Source: Ferrovibrio xuzhouensis (lineage in GTDB: Bacteria; Pseudomonadota; Alphaproteobacteria; Ferrovibrionales; Ferrovibrionaceae). Taken from it: DNA of 64,000 nt. The notes under the pieces were generated by a model, which saw only the letters and a list, made by a program, of their open reading frames with translations, was not told the DNA's origin and made no database searches. Below are positions 52,850 through 62,210 of this stretch, in pieces (position 1 is the stretch's first letter; each line of letters begins with the position of its first letter). Location of the stretch: contig NZ_JBHRYJ010000004.1 in the NCBI RefSeq assembly GCF_042648965.1, forward strand, positions 248,001-312,000, read 5' to 3'. Both the position numbers and the translations under genes were made by a program.

Positions 52850-53497
52850 TCAGGAGGTCGCCGCCTCGCGGGCGATGCCGGGCAGCAGCGGCACGAAGCG
52901 CACCGGCAGCAGGCGTTCCTCGGTGATCTCGGTGCCCTGCCGGGTATAGCGGATCACATCCTGCTCGGTGGTGGTGACGGCCACCGGTGCCACCATGATG
53001 CCGCCATCGGGCGACAGCTGCTCCAGCAGGCGGTCGGGCCGCCGGTCGGCCGCGGCGGTCACCAGGATGCGGTCGAACGGCGCCTGCTCGGGCCAGCCCT
53101 TGTTGCCGTCGCCCAGCATGCAGGTGATGTTGGTCAGGTCGAGGGCGGCGAAGCGCTTCTCGGCGGTCTGCAGCAGCGAGCGGTAGCGTTCGATGCTGTA
53201 GACCCGGCGGCACAGCCGCGACAGGATCGCCGTCTGGTAACCCGAGCCGGTGCCGATCTCCAGCACCTTCATGCGGTCACCGACCTGCAAGGCCTCGGTC
53301 ATATAGGCGACCACATAGGGCTGGCTGATGGTCTGGCCCTGGGTGATCGGCAGGGCGATGTTGTCATAGGCATGCTTGAGGAACTGGTCGGCGACGAACT
53401 GCTCGCGCGGCACCCGTTCGATGGCCGCCAGCACCCGGGTATCGGCAATACCCTGGCGCCGCAGTTCCATGATCAGCTGGATGACACGGGTGTCCAC
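52850..53497 (-). CDS. pcm: Protein-L-isoaspartate O-methyltransferase
   Basis: The protein has 215 aa, GTG start at 53497 five bases after the surE stop. Motifs: PREQFVADQFLKHAYDNIALP, GQTISQPYVVAYMTEAL, and the AdoMet site VLEIGTGSGYQTAILSRL near 75-92. It methylates isoaspartyl residues so that damaged proteins can be repaired. surE-pcm-nlpD-like order is an old conserved set in proteobacteria, in E. coli as well. Confidence 0.94.
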   Translation of the reverse strand: MDTRVIQLIMELRRQGIADTRVLAAIERVPREQFVADQFLKHAYDNIALPITQGQTISQPYVVAYMTEALQVGDRMKVLEIGTGSGYQTAILSRLCRRVYSIERYRSLLQTAEKRFAALDLTNITCMLGDGNKGWPEQAPFDRILVTAAADRRPDRLLEQLSPDGGIMVAPVAVTTTEQDVIRYTRQGTEITEERLLPVRFVPLLPGIAREAATS

Positions 53498-53502
53498 GGC
53501 GA

Positions 53503-54257
53503 TCAGGTGAGCGCCGATTTCAGCGCCCGGATACCGGCATCATGGGTCAGGTCGAGCTGCAGCGGCGTCACCGAAATGGCGCCGTTGTCGGTGGCGCCGA
53601 GGTCGGTCTGCCGCTTCGCCTTGTTCTTCTGGCGGCGGAAGCCGATCCAGTAATACGGCACGCCGCGCGCATCGACGCGGGCATCCAGCAGCAGGTCGGT
53701 CAGGTCGCGCTTGCCCTGCTTCACCACCTCGATGCCGGTGACCGCATCGGCGGCGACATCGGGGAAATTGACGTTGATCAGCGTGCTGGCCGACCAGCCG
53801 GTCTTGAGCAGCTTGCGGATCACCTTCGGCGCATGGGTCTCGGCTGTCTTCCACTTGACGGCATGGCCATGGGTGAAGACCTGGCTGAGCGCAATCGAGG
53901 GCACGCCGAGCAGCGCACCTTCCATGGCCACCGCCACGGTGCCCGAATAGGTGACATCCTCGCCGAGGTTGCCGCCACGGTTGATGCCGGACAGCAGCAG
54001 GTCGGGCTTCTTGTCCTTGAACAATTCGTGCATCGCCAGCATCACGCAATCAGTCGGCGTGCCGCGCACGGCGTATCGGCGGGCGTTGATCTTGCGCAGC
54101 CGCAGCGGCAGTGTCAGCGTCAGCGAATGCGAGGCACCGGACTGCTCGAATTCGGGCGCCACAACCCAGACATCCTTCGACAGCGACTTCGCCACCTTCT
54201 CCAGGACCTTCAGGCCCGGCGCGTGGATGCCGTCGTCGTTGGAGACCAGGATGCGCA

Positions 54258-54258
<1 letters not shown>
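53503..54258 (-). CDS. surE: 5'-nucleotidase / exopolyphosphatase SurE
   Basis: The protein has 251 aa. It starts MRILVSNDDGIHAPGLKVL with the metal-binding Asp pair (D8, D9), followed by VWVVAPEFEQSGASHSLTL and GTPTDCVMLAMHEL, then LLLSGINRGGNLGEDVTYSGTV. All are SurE signatures. It hydrolyses nucleoside monophosphates in stationary phase. ATG 54258 shares one base with the serS stop codon, so the two are coupled. Confidence 0.96.
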
Positions 54259-55544
<1,286 letters not shown>

Positions 55545-55556
55545 GGCGGTCTTCCG

Positions 55557-56435
55557 TCACGACTGCGATGAGGGCCCGGCCCCATCCTGTCCGCTGGTGC
55601 TGCCGGTACTGTCTGCGCTGTCGCCGTTCTCGGCATCGCGGGCCGCGGTTTCCGCCGCCTCGCGCTTGGTCCGGTCGCGTTCCATCATCTTCACCAGGAA
55701 GATCGAGATTTCGTAGAGCAGCAGCAACGGCACGGCGAGCGAAACCTGGCTGACCACATCCGGCGGCGTCACCACCGCGGCGAAGATGAAGATGCCGACG
55801 ATGGCGTATTTGCGCATCGAACCGAGGCTCTTGGAGGTGACGATGCCGACCCGGCCGAGCAGGGTCAGCAGCACCGGCAGCTCGAAGGCGATGCCGAAAG
55901 CGAAGATCAAAGTCATCACCAGCGACAGGTATTCGCTGACCCGGGTTTCCATCTGGATCGGGATGCTGTCGGGTCCGCCCGGCGCCTCGAAGCCGCTGAA
56001 AAAACGCAGCATCATCGGCATGATGACGAAATAGACGAAACACGAGCCGAGGGTGAACATGATCGGCGTCGCGATCAGGAACGGCATGAAGGCGTGGCGC
56101 TCGTGCTTGTACAGGCCCGGCGCGACGAACATCCAGATCTGGCTGGCAACGATCGGGAAGCTCAGCAGCAGCGCCGCCCACAGCGACAGCTGCACATAGG
56201 TGAAAAAGGCTTCCTGCGGCGCCGTGAAGATCATGCGCCGGCCCTCGGTGCCGATCGCCAGCACCAGCGGGTGCATCAGGATCTCGTAGATATGCGCCGA
56301 GAAGTAATAGCAGATGAAAAAGGCCACCAGGATGGCGGCGATGGAATAGATGAGACGGGTGCGCAGTTCGAGCAGATGCTCCATCAGCGGCATGCGCGAG
56401 GCTTCGACTTCATCCCCGGGCGTCTGGTCGGTCAC
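55557..56435 (-). CDS. tatC: Sec-independent translocase subunit TatC
   Basis: The protein has 292 aa with six membrane helices. Diagnostic start: MPLMEHLLELRTRLIYSIAAI at about 15-35, which forms the signal-peptide binding face (the E of LELR). Later blocks: FVAPGLYKHERHAFMPFLI, FRFIVMPMM-like loop, and FGIAFELPVLLTLLGRVGIV. The C-terminal 50 residues are a charged cytoplasmic tail, longer than in E. coli. GTG start at 56435 overlaps the tatB stop as GTGA. Receptor core of the twin-arginine pathway. Confidence 0.96.
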   Translation of the reverse strand: MTDQTPGDEVEASRMPLMEHLLELRTRLIYSIAAILVAFFICYYFSAHIYEILMHPLVLAIGTEGRRMIFTAPQEAFFTYVQLSLWAALLLSFPIVASQIWMFVAPGLYKHERHAFMPFLIATPIMFTLGSCFVYFVIMPMMLRFFSGFEAPGGPDSIPIQMETRVSEYLSLVMTLIFAFGIAFELPVLLTLLGRVGIVTSKSLGSMRKYAIVGIFIFAAVVTPPDVVSQVSLAVPLLLLYEISIFLVKMMERDRTKREAAETAARDAENGDSADSTGSTSGQDGAGPSSQS

Positions 56436-56914
56436 GGCGTCTTTCCGTCCTGGTTGTCCGGCACGGGCGCGGCGGCAGGCTGAACGGCCGGCTCTGCCAC
56501 CGGCGTTGCTACGGGCTCAGCGGCAGGCGTCTCCGCGCCGGGTATCTCTGCGGCGGGCGCCTCGACCGCCGGCGGCTGGAAACCGCCCGGCTGCTCGGCG
56601 TCGGTCAGCATGGCATTCATCTCGGCTTCGGTCTTTTTGAAGTCTTCCGCCATGCTGCCGTCGGGATCGACGGCCTTCTTGATCTCGTTCTCGATCGAGA
56701 AGTCGGTCACCTGCTTGGCCGCCTTGCGCAGGTCGTCGAGTTCGGCCTCGCGCACCATGTCGTCGAGGCCGCTCTGGAATTCCCGGGCCATCGAGCGCGC
56801 CTTGGAGGTCCACTGGCCCATGGTGCGCAGCACCTTGGGCAGGTCCTTCGGGCCGATGACGACCAGCGCCACCACCGCGACCACTCCGAGTTCTGACCAG
56901 GCAATGTCGAACAT
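56432..56914 (-). CDS. tatB: Sec-independent translocase subunit TatB
   Basis: The protein has 160 aa. One N-terminal helix (FDIAWSELGVVAVVALVVIGPKDLP) holds the conserved Glu and GPKDLP turn of TatB, followed by an amphipathic helix VLRTMGQWTSKARSMAREFQSG. The C-terminal 60 residues are Pro/Ala/Glu-rich and unstructured. It links TatC to the TatA pore. It is preceded by a 91-base gap with strong hairpins after tatA and followed by tatC with overlap. Confidence 0.95.
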   Translation of the reverse strand: MFDIAWSELGVVAVVALVVIGPKDLPKVLRTMGQWTSKARSMAREFQSGLDDMVREAELDDLRKAAKQVTDFSIENEIKKAVDPDGSMAEDFKKTEAEMNAMLTDAEQPGGFQPPAVEAPAAEIPGAETPAAEPVATPVAEPAVQPAAAPVPDNQDGKTP

Positions 56915-56943
56915 CGCCGCCTACCCGCTTGTCAAAAGGAAGC

Positions 56944-56965
56944 GGCGCCGGGGGAACCCGGCGCC
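56944..56965 (-). other. Strong intercistronic hairpin between tatA and tatB
   Basis: GGCGCCGGG and CCCGGCGCC form a perfect nine-base stem with a four-base loop (GGAA on the plus strand). A second GGGGC-ATC-GCCCC hairpin lies at 56971-56983. On the minus-strand mRNA the larger stem is followed by a pyrimidine-rich run (GCTTCCTTTTG). It may be a partial terminator or a 3' stabiliser that leaves more tatA than tatBC message. Confidence 0.6.
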
Positions 56966-57005
56966 AGATTGGGGCATCGCCCCGGGGGAAACCGCAGGCG
57001 GCGCG

Positions 57006-57251
57006 TCAGTTATGCGCGGACTTGTCGGCCGGGGTGCCGGCATTGGCGCTGCCCCCGGTCGGCTGGCCCTGCTGGTTGATCACCGGCGGCTCGGGCTTGG
57101 TCTCGGCACCCGGCTCTTCCTTCATGCCCTTGCGGAAGCTCTTGATGCCGGCAGCGACGTCGCCCATCAGGCTCGGAATCTTGCCGCGACCGAACAACAG
57201 CAGCACGATCACGAGAACGATGATCCAGTGCCAAATGCTAAACGAACCCAT
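57006..57251 (-). CDS. tatA: Sec-independent translocase subunit TatA
   Basis: The protein has 81 aa. It shows the single transmembrane helix HWIIVLVIVLLLFGRGKIP, with FGRGKIP as the TatA hinge, and then the amphipathic helix LMGDVAAGIKSFRKGMKEE. Role: polymerises to form the protein-conducting assembly for folded, twin-arginine proteins such as the DUF1513-type export substrate in this window. Its own start is ATG 57251; upstream 57252-57371 has no gene and presumably the tat promoter. Confidence 0.96.
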   Translation of the reverse strand: MGSFSIWHWIIVLVIVLLLFGRGKIPSLMGDVAAGIKSFRKGMKEEPGAETKPEPPVINQQGQPTGGSANAGTPADKSAHN

Positions 57252-57371
57252 ACCCTTGTCTCCTCAAACCCAGGGGCAGATCCGCCTGCCGCGGGACCTG
57301 CCGAAGTCAGTGCGCACTATGACAGAGATAGCGCGGCCAAGGCAATCTTCCGGGGAAATCTTCCGGCCTGC

Positions 57372-58421
57372 TCAGGCGACCGGAAAAACGAAACAGTATT
57401 CGCGGTTAAGCCCGAAATTCAGGGTCGTCCCGGCGGCCGGCAGCGGACCCGGCGGCAGCCGTGCCGCCAGCCGCAGTCCGGCCCCGGCGAGATCGAGCCG
57501 GCGATAGGGCCCAAGGGCCAGGGCGCGCTCCACCGTCAGGGCCAGGCCGCCGGCATTTTCCTGCAGCGCCTCGGGGCGGAACATCAGCACCGCCGGGCTG
57601 CCCTCGGCGATCCCGGCCGCCGCGACGGCGCCGAACGGGGTGTCCAGCCGGCCGGCGGCAATCCGGCCGCGGATTTCGTTGGTCTCGCTTAAGAATCGCG
57701 CGGCAAAGGGCGTGCCCGGCCGGGCATAGACCCGGGCCGGGGTATCGAGCTGCTCGATGCGGCCGGCCTGCATGATGGCGATGCGGTCGCCCATGCGCAT
57801 GGCCTCGTCCGGGTCATGGGTCACCAGCAGGGTGGCGGTGCCGGCCTGCTTGAGCACGACGACGGTCTCGTCGCGGATCTGGTCGCGCAGGCGGCTGTCG
57901 AGACTGGAGAACGGTTCGTCCAGCAGCATCACCCGCGGTTCCGGCGCCAGTGCCCGGGCCAGCGCGACCCGCTGCTGTTCGCCGCCGGAGAGCTGATGCG
58001 GATAAGCGTCCAGATGGCCGCCGAGGCCAAGCCGGCCGGCCCAGAAAGCGGCGCGGTCGCGCTGGCCGGCGGCCGGCAGATGGCTCAGCCCGAAGGCGAT
58101 GTTGGCGGCCACGCTGAGATGCGGGAACAGCGCATGGTCCTGGAAGACCATGCCGACGTGGCGCCGTTCGGTGGGAATATTGACGCGGGCGCCGGCGACG
58201 ATCCTGCCACCGATGCGAACCTCGCCGCGCTGCAGGTCTTCCAGGCCGGCGGCGATGCGCAAGGTGGTCGATTTGCCGCAGCCGGATGGCCCGAGCAGGC
58301 CGAGGATCTCGCCCGGCGCGACGCTGAAACTGATGTCGTCGACGGCGCGGCGGCTGCCGTAATCGTGGCTGACCCCGACGAGATCGAGGCCGCCGGTCGC
58401 CGCAGCCGGACCGTCAGCCAT
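57372..58421 (-). CDS. ABC transporter ATP-binding protein (FbpC/PotA-like)
   Basis: The protein has 349 aa. Complete ATPase motifs: Walker A GPSGCGKST at 44-52, signature LSGGEQQR, Walker B VMLLDEPFSSLD, and the H-loop in LLVTHDPDEAM. A C-terminal TOBE-like region (about 250-349) places it in the family for ferric iron, sulfate/molybdate or spermidine import. No permease or binding-protein gene is adjacent, so it is an orphan here. It sits between scpB (eight bases upstream) and tatA, which are usually direct neighbours in this class. The substrate cannot be told; FbpC-like iron import is the closest impression. Confidence 0.85.
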   Translation of the reverse strand: MADGPAAATGGLDLVGVSHDYGSRRAVDDISFSVAPGEILGLLGPSGCGKSTTLRIAAGLEDLQRGEVRIGGRIVAGARVNIPTERRHVGMVFQDHALFPHLSVAANIAFGLSHLPAAGQRDRAAFWAGRLGLGGHLDAYPHQLSGGEQQRVALARALAPEPRVMLLDEPFSSLDSRLRDQIRDETVVVLKQAGTATLLVTHDPDEAMRMGDRIAIMQAGRIEQLDTPARVYARPGTPFAARFLSETNEIRGRIAAGRLDTPFGAVAAAGIAEGSPAVLMFRPEALQENAGGLALTVERALALGPYRRLDLAGAGLRLAARLPPGPLPAAGTTLNFGLNREYCFVFPVA

Positions 58422-58429
58422 GGCGGCGG

Positions 58430-59500
58430 TCAGCCACCGTTGCGCGGCCCGTGGCCGTCCTCGTCTTCATCGGACTCATCCTCGTCATCATCCGAGTCCT
58501 CGTCCTCATCATCGTCTTCGTCGTAATCGTCGTCGTCTTCATCGTCGTTGTCGTCGGACTCGTCATCATCATCGTCCGAGTCATCATCATCGTCATCCGC
58601 ATCGTCGTCATCGCCATCCTCGTCGGAGGCGTCGTCGTCCTGCGGGGCAGCATTGTCTTCGGCGGTTTCGGCTTCGGCCTTCTCTTCCGCCTCGACGATC
58701 AGCGGTTCAAGGAATTCGCGGCCGTCGTCATCCTCGCCCAGCGGGTCTTCCGGCGCGGTGTCCAGCGCCTCGCCCGGCATCGGGATGCCACCGGAGGCCG
58801 GCAGCGCCTCGAGCAGGCCGGCCGCGCGCAGTTCCTCGATGCCCGGCAGGGCGTCGGCGCTTTCGAGGCCGAAATGCACCAGGAATTCGTCGGTGGTGCC
58901 CCAGGTGACCGGACGGCCCGGCACCCGGCGACGGCCGCGCACCTTGATCCAGTCGGCTTCCATCAGCACGTCCAGCGTGCCGCGGCTGAGGCCGACACCG
59001 CGGATGTCCTCGATCTCGGCGCGGGTCACCGGCTGGTGATAGGCGATGATCGCCAGCGTCTCGATGGCGGCACGCGACAGCTTGCGCTGCACCTGGCGAT
59101 GCTCTTCCAGCAGATGCTGCATATCCGGCGCGGTCATGAAGGCCCAGCGGCCGGCAACCTTTTTCAGGATCACGCCGCGGCCGCGGTACATATCCTCCAG
59201 CGCCGCCAGCACGGCCGGCACCCGTGTCTTGGGCGGCAGGCGCTTGCGCAAGGTCGCCTCGTCGAGCGGCTCGGCGGCAGCGAACAGCAGGGCCTCGGCC
59301 ATGCGGATGGCACCGGCAAAAGCGGCTTCGGCATCGTCCTCGCCGGATTCATCGGCGGCGTCGACGGACTCGTCATCCGCATTGTCATCGGCAAAATCCG
59401 GCGCAGCATTGTCCTGTTCGGACGCCACTTCGGCTGCCGCCACGGTCATTTCGGTTTCGTCTTCCAGCCGCTCCTCGGCCGGTACAGCGTCGTTCGACAT
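58430..59500 (-). CDS. scpB: Segregation and condensation protein ScpB with very acidic tail
   Basis: The protein has 356 aa; usual ScpB is 180-250 aa. Residues about 65-240 hold the two winged helices: EALLFAAAEPLDEATLRKRLP, AIETLAIIAYHQPVTRAEIED, IRGVGLSRGTLDVLMEADWI and GRPVTWGTTDEFLVHFGLES. This binds the kleisin ScpA and SMC. The N-terminus (about 1-60) is also acidic. After 275 the protein is almost only Asp and Glu with a few Ser, Asn and Ala. ATG 59500 lies three bases after scpA. The core is certain; the tail is an unusual extension. Confidence 0.93.
   Translation of the reverse strand: MSNDAVPAEERLEDETEMTVAAAEVASEQDNAAPDFADDNADDESVDAADESGEDDAEAAFAGAIRMAEALLFAAAEPLDEATLRKRLPPKTRVPAVLAALEDMYRGRGVILKKVAGRWAFMTAPDMQHLLEEHRQVQRKLSRAAIETLAIIAYHQPVTRAEIEDIRGVGLSRGTLDVLMEADWIKVRGRRRVPGRPVTWGTTDEFLVHFGLESADALPGIEELRAAGLLEALPASGGIPMPGEALDTAPEDPLGEDDDGREFLEPLIVEAEEKAEAETAEDNAAPQDDDASDEDGDDDDADDDDDDSDDDDDESDDNDDEDDDDYDEDDDEDEDSDDDEDESDEDEDGHGPRNGG
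58457..58640 (-). repeat. Low-complexity GAT/GAC/GAA triplet tract encoding the ScpB acidic tail
   Basis: Most codons in this tract are GAC, GAT, GAA or GAG on the minus strand, seen as TCG/TCA/TCC/TCT triplets on the plus strand. Mixed synonymous codons argue for selection on the protein rather than recent slippage. On the plus strand the same tract gives a misleading hydrophobic Val/Ile frame. Confidence 0.8.
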
Positions 59501-59503
59501 TGC

Positions 59504-60409
59504 TTATTCTTCCGGATTGGTCGTCGCCGGCTGCGCATTGCTGTGCCGGCGGATGTAAATGGGGCCGAAACTCTGCACCTGTTTCAGATCGATCAGGCCC
59601 TGCTTGGCCATTTCCAGGCTGGCATTGAAGGTCGACGCGATCGCCGAGCGCATGGTGAACGGGTCGTCCATGTCGGGCGGCAGGAAGCTCTGCAGGGTCG
59701 CCCAGTCGGGGATCTGCCCGATCATGTTGCGCAGCCGGGCCAGCGCCTCCTCGACCGACACGATGCGGCGGCGCGCCATCCGCATGGTCAGCGCCTCGCT
59801 CGAACCCTTGCTGGCGCGGAATTCCGCATAGGCCTTCAGCAGCTCGTAAAGCGTGGAATTGTAGACCGACTTGCGGATGATGCGGACGCCTTCCGGCTGG
59901 CCGCGCAGGAACATGGCCAGACCGACCTGGTCGCGTTTCAGCAGCTGGTCGGCGGCATTGCGCATGGCCTCCAGCCGCTGCAGCTGCAGGGCAAGCCGGG
60001 CAGCCATCTCGGCGCCGGTGGGCTCGCCCTCCTTCTCCGGCTCGGGCAGCAGCAGACGGGATTTCAGATAGGCCAGCCAGGCCGCCATGACCAGGTAGTC
60101 GGCGGCGACCTCGATGCGCACCTTGCGCAGTTCGGCAATGAACACGAGGTACTGCTCGGCCAGCGCCAGGATCGAGATCTTGCGCAGGTCGACCTTCTGC
60201 TCGCGGGCGAGGTTCAGCAGGACGTCGAGCGGGCCCTCGAAGACATCGAGGTTGAGCACGAGCTGTTCGCCGACCCGGATGGCGTTCCCCTCGCCGTCCG
60301 GCAGCCCATCGCGATGGGCCGGCTCGAAGGGCTCGGCCGGGCTGCCCGTGACGGGGCCTCCGGCAGCGTCGGCCGGCGCGGTATCAGATGGGTCAGCGCT
60401 ATCGCTCAC
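59504..60409 (-). CDS. scpA: Segregation and condensation protein ScpA (kleisin)
   Basis: The protein has 301 aa, GTG start at 60409. The N-terminal kleisin block is VLNLDVFEGPLDVLLNLAREQ and then VDLRKISILALAEQYLVFIAE. The middle is MAAWLAYLKSRLLLPEPEKE, and the C-terminal winged helix contains TFNASLEMAKQGLIDLKQVQS. ScpA bridges the heads of the SMC dimer and recruits ScpB. The extra N-terminal 45 residues are Ala/Pro/Asp-rich and not conserved. scpB begins three bases after its stop. Confidence 0.95.
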   Translation of the reverse strand: MSDSADPSDTAPADAAGGPVTGSPAEPFEPAHRDGLPDGEGNAIRVGEQLVLNLDVFEGPLDVLLNLAREQKVDLRKISILALAEQYLVFIAELRKVRIEVAADYLVMAAWLAYLKSRLLLPEPEKEGEPTGAEMAARLALQLQRLEAMRNAADQLLKRDQVGLAMFLRGQPEGVRIIRKSVYNSTLYELLKAYAEFRASKGSSEALTMRMARRRIVSVEEALARLRNMIGQIPDWATLQSFLPPDMDDPFTMRSAIASTFNASLEMAKQGLIDLKQVQSFGPIYIRRHSNAQPATTNPEE

Positions 60410-60450
60410 GGCCTAAATTCCAGTTCGGACACCTAAATCGGACCAGCGTG

Positions 60451-61146
60451 TTAATCGCTCAGTCCGGCCAATACAAGCAGGAAGTCCCGCAGGCCGTCGA
60501 TGATCGGCGAGATCACGTCGAACAGCGGGTTCCAGTTGGTGCCGAATTCCCGTGCCGCCAGGGGCACGGCCAGCAGGAGAATCAGCAGGATGACCATGCC
60601 ATAGGGTTCCAGACGGGCCAAGGGGCGCGCCAGCGGCAGGGGCAGCAGTCCGACCGCGACCCGGCCGCCATCCAGCGGCGGCAGCGGAATCAGGTTAAAA
60701 ACACACAATACAAGGTTGATTGCTATGGCTTTATCGAAATTCATGGCCAGCCAGTCGTCAGCCAGTCCACCGAACAGCGGCAGCAGGTTGAAGGCCAGCA
60801 TGGCGATATAGGCCTGCAGCAGGTTCACCGCGGGTCCGGCGGCCGCCACGATGGCCATGTCGCGGCGCGGTCGCGGCAGGTTGGCGAAATTGACCGGCAC
60901 CGGCTTGGCCCAGCCGAACAGGAACGGCGCCCGCAGCAGCAGCAGCATGCCGGGGATGATGATCGTCCCCATACGGTCGACATGGCGCAGCGGGTTGAAG
61001 CTGACCCGGCCGGCGCGCAGGGCGGTGTCGTCGCCGAGTTTCCAGGCGACCCAGCCATGGGCGGCCTCGTGCAGGGTGATCGCCAGCAGGGCCGGCAGGA
61101 TCCAGGTCGAGATGTCGAACAGGGTGGCGAGGAGGTGCTGGCTCAT
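60451..61146 (-). CDS. Site-2 protease-like M50 membrane metalloprotease
   Basis: The protein has 231 aa, with five to six membrane helices. Zinc site HEAAH at residues 26-30; the third ligand lies in the LIPLPPLDGGRV block (usual NxxPxPxLDGG). It cuts membrane-embedded substrates; relatives regulate sigma factors or clear signal peptides. ATG 61146 overlaps nagZ by ATGA; a longer upstream frame reads through nagZ. This gene between nagZ and scpA is standard in alphaproteobacteria. Confidence 0.92.
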   Translation of the reverse strand: MSQHLLATLFDISTWILPALLAITLHEAAHGWVAWKLGDDTALRAGRVSFNPLRHVDRMGTIIIPGMLLLLRAPFLFGWAKPVPVNFANLPRPRRDMAIVAAAGPAVNLLQAYIAMLAFNLLPLFGGLADDWLAMNFDKAIAINLVLCVFNLIPLPPLDGGRVAVGLLPLPLARPLARLEPYGMVILLILLLAVPLAAREFGTNWNPLFDVISPIIDGLRDFLLVLAGLSD

Positions 61147-62210
61147 GCCCCCGCCTGTTCCAGCAGGCTGCGGTGCCGCGCGGCCTCCGCCGCCCCGAAG
61201 GCCTGCGTTGCCGGCAGGCTGGCGCGGGCGGCGCCGATCCGCCGGGCGGCGTCCGGGCCCATGGCCGGCAGGGCGGTGAACAGCGCCTGCATCTCGGCCA
61301 GGTCGCCCGAGCAATGCAGCGCCAGGTCGCAGCCGGCCGCCAGCGCCGCTGGCCCGGTTTCGGCCGGCCGGCCCTTCAGGGCCTTCATGTTGAGGTCGTC
61401 GCTGATCAGCACGCCGTCGAAACCGATGCGGCGGCGGATGATATCGCCGATCACCAGGGGCGACATGGTGGCCGGATGCCCGGCATCGATGGCGCTGTAG
61501 ACGATATGCGCGGTCATTGCCCAGCACGGCGTGCCGTAGGGCGCGTCGCGCAGGGCGACGAAGGGCCGGAAATCGCTGTGGGCCATCTCTGCCAGATCGG
61601 TATCGACCACCGGAAGGTCAAGATGGCTGTCGACATGCGAGCGGCCATGGCCGGGAATATGCTTGATGACGGGCAGCACGCCGGCATCGGCAAGGCCGCG
61701 CATCACCGCGCCGCCGATGGCGGTCACCGTGGCGGGATCGCGGCCATAGGCGCGGTCGCCGATCACGTCATGAGCGCCGGGCACCGGCAGGTCGGCGACC
61801 GGCGCGCAGTCGACATCGATGCCGAGCGCGGCCAGTTCGGCGCCGATCCAGCGGTAATTCAGGTAGGCCAGTTCCTCGCCGGCGGCACGGTCCTGCGCCC
61901 ACAGCCGGCCGAAGACCTCGCCGGCGGGAAATTTCGGCCAGTGCGGCGGCTTCAGCCGGGCGACCCGGCCGCCTTCCTGATCGATCAGCACCGGCGCCAG
62001 CTCGTTGCCGACCACGCCGCGGAAATCGGCGATCAGCGCCTTTACCTGCGCCGGGCTGTCGACATTGCGGGCGAACAGGATCAGGCCGAGCGGCCGGCGC
62101 ACGCCGAACAGCACGCGCTCCTCGGGCGTCAGCTGCAGGCCGGCACAGCCGACCACGACCGGGGCGAAGCCGCCCCAGTCGGTGGCAGCCGCGCCGTTAC
62201 TTGCTGACAA
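61143..62210 (-). CDS. nagZ: Beta-N-acetylhexosaminidase NagZ
   Basis: The protein has 355 aa, GH3 family. Conserved pieces: VLIDQEGGRVARL near 95-107, CAPVADLPVPG, the KHIPGHGRSHVDSH loop with the catalytic His-Asp dyad, AMTAHIVYSAID, and the nucleophile Asp in GVLISDDLNMKAL. It removes GlcNAc from anhydromuropeptides in the cytoplasm for wall recycling. The frame opens with TTG 62210, which overlaps the SPOR gene by 14 bases; a GTG start about 20 codons later is possible but would cut the first strand. Confidence 0.93.
   Translation of the reverse strand: MSASNGAAATDWGGFAPVVVGCAGLQLTPEERVLFGVRRPLGLILFARNVDSPAQVKALIADFRGVVGNELAPVLIDQEGGRVARLKPPHWPKFPAGEVFGRLWAQDRAAGEELAYLNYRWIGAELAALGIDVDCAPVADLPVPGAHDVIGDRAYGRDPATVTAIGGAVMRGLADAGVLPVIKHIPGHGRSHVDSHLDLPVVDTDLAEMAHSDFRPFVALRDAPYGTPCWAMTAHIVYSAIDAGHPATMSPLVIGDIIRRRIGFDGVLISDDLNMKALKGRPAETGPAALAAGCDLALHCSGDLAEMQALFTALPAMGPDAARRIGAARASLPATQAFGAAEAARHRSLLEQAGA

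Noticed and set aside
58451..60436. Long plus-strand frame (661 codons) beginning with a very hydrophobic Val/Ile run like a membrane protein
   Set aside because: It is antisense to scpB and scpA. The hydrophobic start is only the complement of the Asp/Glu triplet tract.
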